Assembly: GCF_000003605.2 (NCBI RefSeq)
Contig: NW_003129881.1
Coordinates: 1 to 27,294 of the forward strand
Length of the DNA stretch: 27,294 bases
Reading direction: 5' to 3'
Origin: Saccoglossus kowalevskii
Taxonomy: Eukaryota > Hemichordata > Enteropneusta > Harrimaniidae
Every line of letters begins with the position of its first letter. The stretch's first letter is position 1. A program made the position numbers and the translations under genes. Below, one piece after another: positions 1-9,500 of the stretch. The notes under the pieces were generated by a model. That model was not told the DNA's origin. It saw only the letters and a list, made by a program, of their open reading frames with translations, and ran no database searches.

Positions 1-299
1 ATGGGTTAGAGAAGACAGAAAGAGTATGATGGGTTAGAGAAGACAGAAAGGGTATGATGGGTTAGAAAAAAACAGAAGGGTATGATGGGTTAGAGAAAAC
101 AGAAGGGTATGATGGGTTAGAGAAGACAGAAAGGGTATGATGGGTTAGAAAAAAACAGAAGGGTATGATGGGTTAGAGAAAACAGAAGGGTATGATGGGT
201 AGAGAAGACAGAAAGGGTATGATGGGTTAGAGAAGACAGAAAGGGTATGATGGGTTAGAGAAGACAGAAAGGGTATGATGGGTTAGAGAAGACAGAAGG
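1..299. repeat. Minisatellite, about 11 copies of a 26-28 bp unit
   Basis: A purine-rich unit beginning ATGATGGGTTAG and ending in a CAGAAAGGGT-like stretch is repeated about eleven times, with units of about 26 to 28 bases. Three variants can be told apart by the middle of the unit (GAAGACAG, AAAAAACAG, GAAAACAG). Called A, B and C, they run A A B C A B C A A A A, so the triplet ABC occurs twice in a row. The eighth unit lacks one T. The array lies in the PDCD11 intron that follows the exon at 377-523 and may extend past the left edge. Positions 300-376 are ordinary intron. Confidence 0.95.
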
Positions 300-376
300 G
301 ATATTATTTGTTCAAGAAACCAGGAGGGCTTTAGAAAGATTTGCAAGAAAGAGAAAAAACTACCAGGTAAACTTAC

Positions 377-523
377 TCTGCACAACAGTTTATCACCTTC
401 TTTGTATTTCTTGAGTGGATTGGTCAATGGAACATCATCAATATGTAAACGAGGGATGAAACCTTGAATACGATCTGATACTTCCACATTCAAGCCAGAC
501 TTATAAAATGCTTTTATTTTAGC
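377..523 (-). CDS. PDCD11: PDCD11 coding exon 10 (residues 476-524)
   Basis: The acceptor TTTTTTCTCAAG precedes GCT, and the donor is AGA|GTAAGT; the exon is 147 bases, phase 0 at both ends. It encodes most of the fifth S1 domain, including IQGFIPRLHIDD and NPLKKYKEGDKLLCR, which align with the human stretch around GLVPPMHLAD and NPEKKYHIGDEVKCRV. The next exon is outside the window. Confidence 0.93.
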
Positions 524-3500
524 CTTGAGAAAAAATATGTAGTCAATTTGTGAGAAATGTGAATAAACACATATGTTTAGATTGACTCTGAAATTGGAAT
601 CCAAGTGCTTGATGTAATTCATAGAATTAATGTTTGTAGCATCACAGGAGAAGCAAACCAATGTTTCAATTGATGAATTAACAAACTATTTGAGTTAACT
701 AATGGACGAGTTATATGATTCGGATGACAACAACCATAATTTACAGAACGATTGGAATGAAAGATAACTGGTTGCATGCTAACTCGGATAATTGATTGCT
801 TGGTTTCAAGGTGACATGGCTAATGCATGCTAACTCGGATAATTGATTGCTTGGTTTCAAGGTGACATGGTTGATGCATGCTAACTCGGATAATTGATTG
901 CTTGGTTTCAAGGTGACATGGTTGATGCATGCTAACTCGGATAATTGATTGCTTGGTTTCAAGGTGACATGGTTGATGGGTCATCAGTTGACTGAAAATT
1001 GCTTCTTCATTAAAGTAAACAAAAAAATTAAAAAAAAATTGTATATTCAATATTTCTGTAACAAGACTATAAATGATGTATTAACCAAAGACAATAGAGT
1101 TGTTACTTACTTCAATCTTCATACCAACTTTAATATCACTGTATGTCAAGAATTTTTGACTAATGACAGATGACTTCATAGATGCTAATACCAAACCATC
1201 CAAATAATTATAGCCAATAATACGACACATCACTTTAGACCCAACCGTAAAATGTTCTTTTAAACTACCTTCGATAGTTTTGTCAGACACTTGTGTATGC
1301 TTCATGAAAACAAACAATATCCTGTTATAATTAATTAGCAAGACAAATGGAGAAAGTGATAACCATTTTAGCTAATTTAGCTACCCTTTTTATTCCTGCA
1401 ATGAGGAAGAAGCTAATTCAATAACCCCCATGTGATGACTAATTGATAAAGTAGCATGTAGTTATCTCACTAACTAGCATGTAGTTATTTTACTAACTAG
1501 CAATGTAGTTATTTTACTAACTAGCAATGTAGTTATTTTACTAACTAGCAATGTAGTTATTTTACTAACTAGCATGTAGTTATTCTACCAAATAGCAATG
1601 TAGTTTACAATTAATTAGGTGCCATGATAAATAAATGATATCTTACAATACAATTCTTACCAGAACATAGACCTCAGAGGATTGTACAATCTTGAGTTGT
1701 AGAAGAATACCATGGTTACCATCTATTTTTTTAATTACAGCTTTTTTGCATATTTTTCCAATTCTAAGATTGTGATGTAAAGATGATTTCTCAAGTTTTT
1801 CACACAGTGATGTTTGTAGTGACAAACCAACCGTCTTTGTTGACGCATTGTTATACAAAATACATGCAGTGACCTGCAATAAGAGAAAAATATAATATAT
1901 TATCAAAAGTTCCACTTCTATTCACTAATCAATATTCACCTTTTATTTGCACAGCCAAGTTTCAGAAGTTGAGAATATATATGTATAATAGGGAGTTAAT
2001 GATTGCACAACCCACGTAATATGTCATAGGTAAAAAGTAAGCTTACTTCCTGTCCTTTCTTGTAATGACTGCACTTAGTACTGAAATGTGGGAGGTGAAA
2101 ATGATTGATGAAACCACTATATTCAAGAAAATCAACTTTTAACAAGTCTTCATGCACCTAGAAGTAAGTAAAGACAACACAAATATCATTAAGTGAGGCA
2201 AAAAAAGATACATTTAAAATAAAGTTAATATTGTTTATGACTGCAAATACAATAAAGGAAGAAATCTTCTCTATTGAGCATAGACAAATTAAATCATTTA
2301 ATTGCATGCAGGTTTATTTTGTAAAAGGTGAACAGATTTGAAATTTTGGAAATTATTTTCACACATGCAAGCCAGAAATATACATAATATACATTCTAAT
2401 GTGACTCAGTCTGGTATAAAGAGGTGACTGTCAAACCCTGGGATTAAAACAGAGAATTATGGGAGACTACTGACCATGATACATACATCATCATATCATT
2501 CTGTTTGCCATTATAATATTTTAACAGGCTAATATCAACCCAACACATAATACCCTAATTCCTGATTCTAAATTCTGTACCACAATGCAATGTACTCACC
2601 TCAGTCACTGTTGCTTTTACCCTGGTACCAGGAACGACCATATGCAGGTATGGATACTTCTTTTTGTTTGCTACAGTCTTTGTAATTTTATTTGGATTAA
2701 TTGTCAGAGTGACAGACCTTCCATTTGACATTACTTCTTTTATACAGCATTCTACAGGCTGACCAACTAGTAAAGACTGACCTGTAAACAACATGTTTTC
2801 AATAGCATCATTTTATCAACATTTTAAAAATAAATCCTATCATTTTTATCTATTTCACTGTTTTTCATGAAGAAGTATAATCTATGTTTCAGAGACATCT
2901 TTTTATGTACAGCATCAAACCAAGCGTTTACATTTCTTTACCCTAGAAACTATTTTTCAAAACCTGTATGGCTACATGTTTATTTTTACAGTAGGCAGCC
3001 AATCACAGGAGTTAAGCTTGTAGCCTTTCTGATGCTGGTTAGAGATGCTATCCATAATGCATATTGAGATATCTTTGTGTGATTGAATGAATTCAGGGCC
3101 ATGTGCAGGGCTTACATTATAGGGCTTGAAATTATTTTGTTCTTATAAGCCAAACTGGGTTACCATTTCAATAAAGTACAACTTATTTTGACACACTTTT
3201 ATTTCTACATACCGGTATGTAGATGCAATTTTATCTGTCATAAGCACAGATGACTATTACTACAAAACCAGTATATCAAGTTATGTTAATTGAGGCAGCA
3301 AAATATGAAATTATAATCATAAGATACTTACCATTATTTTTCATATCAATGTACACTTTGGCATATCTATGATTGAGGAATGCTTGTACACCAGTTATTC
3401 CCAAGTCTATCATATAACCATGATCTTCTTGACTTTTAACCACACCTGATAAAACCTGACAAAACAAGCCATGCATGGCACAGTCCTCGTTAGTTATCAA

Positions 3501-6500
3501 ATTTAAGAGTTTTGTTTATAGTATTATAGCTGGAATATAACCATGTCAGGAATATAATTATGATGATTATTTAACATTAAAATGATTGATATTTGTATCA
3601 GATCGTCAAACGAGTAGTACATGTCCACATTGAGAAAATCAGCCATTTTGAATACATGTATATATCTATAACATAATATATAATAATTAATGAATATATA
3701 AAATTTGAACATAATCAGTCAAAGCATGTCAGAGATATGGCTCTAGAAGCCCTTTCATTAAAACAAAATGGCCAACAGTCAGCCATTTTGAATCTAATCT
3801 GAAAAATAAAATGATGTTTATCAGGAACTCGTAATGTCTAATGTATGTTATAAGTATTAACGAAATCCATCCATAAATGCCAGAAATGCTTGATATTTTC
3901 TTAGCACAAAAATGGTAACCATTCGACCATTTTGAATAGGATTGTCAAACCAATATATCTGTCTATCTATGACATGATGTATAATGAATATAAAAAATTT
4001 GAACATAATCAGTCAAAGCTTGTCAGAGATATGGCTCTAGAAGCCCATTTGTTAAAACAAAATGGCTGCCAGTCAGCCATTTTGAATCTTATCTCTAAAA
4101 CAAAATGATGTGCATCAAGCTCCTAAATTGTCCAATGTATATACCGTAAAAATCATATTTGAGGCTGCAGCTTTAATAGAAGCCGCACCCCTAACTTGAG
4201 ACATTGTTTCATGTTGAAATTGACAAGTTTTGATTCCAGGAAAAAGTCTCCAATATAAGCCGCACCCCAAACTTTCACAAACCAAACATCCACCACATAT
4301 TTCAGAAAAGATATACCATTTAATTTTAAATTAAGGCATAATTTTTCGAACATTTCAATGATTCCTGACGCTAAGATTAGAGTCTAATTAAGGTTTTCCG
4401 TAGTCATTGACGCTTATTCAAGAGCACAGGTTTATTGTGGGTAGCATGACTGGGTAAACTGCGTTTCGACAATGAGCTGTTATTATTGTAAAAAGTGTTA
4501 AATTCTTCTTCAATGCTCAGCTTATCTTTCCAAAAATAACTAATTTCTTGATTTTAAAAAAAAATCAGGGCTAATCTGCACTGGCTCGGAAGGTTGTAAA
4601 TGATTAGCTAGTTTGAATTTGCATAACAATACTGACAATGAACGTGCATTCAACGCCACAAGTTTTTTTGTTTTTTTAGCCAATCAGAATTCATCTTCCG
4701 AGCCAGTGCAGATCAGCCGAAAAATCATGCTGTTTTCCCATCAAAATCAAAGCCAAACGATCGCACTACAACAACGGTAAATCTCTTCCGTGTTTCGTTT
4801 ACCATGAGGTCGCTGAACTACATTAACATATTTAAATGAGCTATGGTAATTTAGCGTTTCGATTGGTTAATTAGCGACTTGACCTATCAGGTCAACAAAA
4901 CAGTTTCAAGTCACTAAAGATGTTTGAACAAACATGGTGGATATCGTATCAGATCGGGCGTTTATATGTGACCGAAATCATTCGCTTGCGGTGAGACTAA
5001 GTTGAATTTTCACAACAATTCAACGAATTTATTTTTTTGTACGTTATTGTAATCACAACTGAGTAATAATCAGCAATTGTAACACTTCGAAAACAAGTAA
5101 GTTATTCACTTGTGTGAAACGCAGCATGACCGTTACTGTGATCATTTGCTACTAAGAATGCATTCCTTTTTGTTTTGACTTTTTTTAGAATATACTTTTC
5201 GTTATCAAAAAAAATAAGAAAATAAATATATATTACATTAAATATTATACTGAGTATTTTTTTTGTTATCATGCGAACATTTTTTTTTCGATTGACTTTT
5301 TTTATTTTTATTTTCCCGATGTTTAAATTACTAGTAAACATGGAATGTACCAGTTACTCTGCCGGATGTCGAACATACCGCAATCGACTGTGTCGGCTGT
5401 CTCTTACTTGTGACCTATACCGGTGCTAACGAATTAGTCTATTCAAGAGATTGTAGTATATAGTACTGTAATCTGCAAATGCATACAAATATATTTGTAG
5501 ATATTATTTATTGTGCAGTATGTTATACAGTGTGAAATTTTGTTTGTGTAGAAGTTTGTCTATGTGTAAACATCCGAAAGTGCCTTAGAATCGCAACAAA
5601 GTTGCAATCGAGTGTCATGCATCTCATTAGCATATCATTATCCCTTCTGGCCTTTGTTTTTTGAAACAATTTCCCACTGTTACCAAAGTGAATGCTCTAA
5701 TTAAAGCCGCACCAAGACTTCACGCATCTCAATTCGTCCATTGAAAAATGAATTTTAATTAAAGCCGCGGCCTCAATTAGGAATTTTACGGTACCAAGTT
5801 TGAACAAAATCCATCTGTAAACAGCCAAGAAATGCTTCATTTTGATGATTTTTCTGTACAAAAATGGCTGCCATTCGGCCATCTTGAATCAGATCGTGAA
5901 ACAAATTAATGTGCATATGTATAATATCATGTATGATGTATGTGTGAAGTTTGATTGTGATTGGTCCAGGCATTTCTAAGATACTGGTCCAGGCATTTCT
6001 AAGATACAGGTCCAGACACATGCACGCATGTCAAAACATACATGTAAGTATCTGTTTTCGGACTGTGTCCGAATGGGGACTAATAAAACAAGCATTATCT
6101 CAATACATGTTGGCATTCAGAAAATAATATGAGCAAAATAGATATGACCTTGCAGCGGATTATTAAATTGTTATATACCTGTCCATACTTCAATACTGAA
6201 GGTGTGTACGTCTGGTTAACTACTCTAGAAAGTAATGTCAGCTGCGTTCTTCTCACTCCCTTTACAGCTGTATTGAGTTCTTTCACAGCACAGCTGACAT
6301 ACTGACCAATGTTGAAGTAATCCATTAAGCTGGGAAGATCCTGTGTTAAAAAAACAAGGAATGAGATGTAAACACCGTTAGTCAAGGCACAGTGCAGATT
6401 ACTTAATGTTGAAAAATTTATCAGCCATTTTAAGTTAGAACCATAAAAAAAAAGATTTGCACAATATTTATTCATACATGTATCATGGTAGTGTTTGGGT

Positions 6501-9500
6501 CATTTTACAAATGGCTGCCAGTCATCATAAATCAAACTATGACAACACGTATGTCCCATGATGCAAATAATGATATTAGAGCGATTCAGATGACAGCTTT
6601 GACACAGAGAACATAAAACAAAAAAAGAGTGCTGAGGTCTGTGGTGAAGTCATACCAATCCTATTTTTTATTCACTTGGTGAAATTTTTGATTTGATTGT
6701 ATTGAATACTGTTGTTACAGTGTACAAGGCATATCATTCTCTGCCTCCAGCTCATATTCAGAAAATATTTTATGTTCACTGATAATTACAGTTCATAGTT
6801 ACAATACTAGATAGCATAATCAATTATAAAAGAACAACATTAAAATCTATGTGTTTGACTCATAGTGGTGCAAAATTGTGGAATGGTATTCCTAGTAACA
6901 TTCAAAATTGTTTCAATTGTTCTTTATTTAAAAAAAGTATATAAATGTGAATTATTGAATAACTATATTGATAGTGTAGTATAAATTACATGCCACTGTT
7001 TTAGCCGATTTAAATAATTTGGAAAAATAAACGTAGAAATATGTATATCTTTAGTTGTATTAAATTTATTTTTAATTTGGATAAGTAACAATCTGTCAAA
7101 TCTGCTAGCATAGAAGTAATCTACAAACTAATTTAAAAAGAGGGAAATATATTTGACTGCTTTGGTTCAAGTATTTCCCCTTTCCTTGCATATTTATACA
7201 TAGTATTATTTTTTTCTGTGAGTGTGTATTTAAGAAAAAATTCAAGGCAATAAACGAATTGTCATTGTCATAAAAAGTATGAAAGTGAGTAAAAGAAATG
7301 AATTAATGAATTTACCTCTTTGACAAGATCTTCATTATCCCCATCGGTAAATCTTTGTAATAACCTATTGTACACATCAGATATATCAGTGATGGCAACA
7401 TAACCAGTCAAACCGTGTGGAAGACTAATGATCAGTTCATATTCATGAATCTCTTTCACAGCTCCAAGTAAAAGCATACCCTCTCTTAAATTCTGAAAAT
7501 TAGTAAAGAAAATATTTTCAAAAATATTGCTTATGAACACAAAATATTGCAAGATATGTTAAATTTGGACAAGCTGAAATCTGCATATGGAAACCTGAAG
7601 TTTGAAACAATCAACTCAGTTCAACAACACCAATCTGAAGAATCAGAGAACAAAAACTGTTATTTTTATATTTATCCATTCACCATACTACATGTACATG
7701 TATAACACTAGCACATAGAGTTAAACCTGACTCACACAAACACTAACAAGAAAGTAAATTATTTCAATACACAGGTGTGAGAGTTCTACTTAGTTACCTT
7801 GTATGATAATGTTGGAACTGTTTTTACCAGTCCTACTTTGATGCTACTGTCAGTTTTCTTTCTCTTTTTCTTTCCTCCATCGTCACTTTTTTTATCATCT
7901 TTTATCCGTCTCTTCTTGCCCCTGACTGCAGTACTCTGATAAAAAAATATTTGAATGTTTTGCAACTGTGCACTTGGCAATCATTATACAGTTGTATCAA
8001 AACAAATCCCATCTATTGAAGTCTTAATTACTTTGGAGTAGCTTTCACTTAGTATGGTTGAACTAGCAACTTGTGACACTATTTTATCGTTATCACTTTT
8101 CAAACAAAAAATTGTAAGCATGATATGAACCATTTCTTGAGAAAAAAACGTTGCATATTTTATTATATTATTATATTATGTTTATTATAGACTTCATAAG
8201 ATAGAGTACATGTACATGTATGCAACTTTCATAACCATGTACAATGTTATAGGATGAAGCAAACACGTTTGAAAGCAATCCTATTCTGTGTACATCAATC
8301 AGTTATAACAAAGAGTATCACAGAATGTGGTGAGTGCTTGGAAATGTTATGTAAACAGAAATGAGCGAGATATCACAAAATGCTCTTATTAACATGCTTC
8401 GACTAACTCAATAATTAGGATTTCTAGAAATGAAGTTTCTTTTGTGATTTTGTGATAATATCACAATATATGTGACATCTTGTGTGTGATCTTCATTGCA
8501 TATCACTTACATACCAATAACTTTAAAATCCTTCATTTTATTAATCTCTGAAATCAGTGATGCAGATTTATAACAACTTCTCATATCTACTATTATTACT
8601 AATGTCACAATTAAAAAAGTATACATTTACTAATTATTTTTTGAAAATAAATTGGGTGCATGAATTAATTAATTGAGTTTTTACAGTACTATGACTATGT
8701 ATTAGGTGTTTAATCAATAGTGATACCATCCATGTTTGCTTGTTTTATATCAAACACCAGCTGGTGTGCAAGCAGCATATTGAGTCGATTGAAGTTGATA
8801 CACTCTGAAATATTGTAGTTCATTTATAACATATTAGACTTTTATTTCAACATTTCCTACAACATTAGAAATATTGCATAAATTCTCACTACATAGTATA
8901 ATGTAACAAGGTTATACAGATTCAGGGCCAATGATGTATACTAGTAATCAGTGTTCTTCCCAGAAATTTTCCATAGAGTCGCGGCTAATATACATAATAA
9001 TTAGCATATAATTAACATAAATTAAATATTGTTTGTCATATGGGGGGAAAAAAAACAAGACCAGTTTTTTTTTCCTTTTTTTTTCTATTTATTTTACGTA
9101 CAATCTGTATACAATAAAAGTGCACTGCATGTTTAGTATTGCAAATGTCCCACATAAATACAGAGTTTTCTGTGTTTTTTTGCTTGGCCCAGCAATCAGC
9201 TACTCTATAAAACCTTGTTTGGTCCCGGTAAATTAAACATTGGGTTGATGATTCTCAGTGCTTGTTTTCCGTTTCTGTTGTTTTCCGGTTAAGTACAACA
9301 ACTGTTATGAGTCACGATACTCACGCTACTATGTTCGAGCAATAATAGTTTTTCTGGCTGGAATTATCCATCTTTATGTGTTTTTTTTAATCGTCGATGT
9401 TGTCTGTTCAACACAATTGTGAACAAGTCGAGACAACAGAGTTCTGAATTACGAATTGTCGCCAATGTTATACCACGTAAAATTGAGGCTTTTCCTCCAA

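Larger units (their letters stand above)
3586..6010. repeat. Degenerate tandem array of about 294-bp units, interrupted by a transposon
   Basis: Three diverged direct units lie in the PDCD11 intron 3456-6178. Landmarks recur 294 bases apart: GAACATAATCAGTCAAAG at 3707 and 4001, CAGAGATATGGCTCTAGAAG following each, and (C/T)CAGCCATTTTGAATC after that. The third unit resumes at 5794 with ACAAAATCCATCTGTAAACA, matching the second unit near 3859. Its GAAGTTTGATTGTGATTGG at 5946 falls at 294 bases plus the insert length after 4001, so the array was contiguous before the insertion at 4144-5791. A local 23-bp duplication (TGGTCCAGGCATTTC..., 5962-6007) lies in the third unit. The GCCATTTTG cores look like a dispersed repeat common in invertebrate introns, but I cannot name it. 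Confidence 0.85.

Noticed and set aside
1..299. Regular direct repeats resembling a CRISPR array
   Set aside because: The units are contiguous, with no unique spacers, in an animal intron; this is a minisatellite.
741..1050. Minus-strand open frames with a 17-residue repeat
   Set aside because: They arise from the 51-bp tandem repeat, whose length is a multiple of three; no homology or splice support.
8748..8775. ACACCAGCTGGTGT palindrome as an E-box regulatory site
   Set aside because: Short palindromes are common in this AT-rich sequence and nothing nearby supports a regulatory role.
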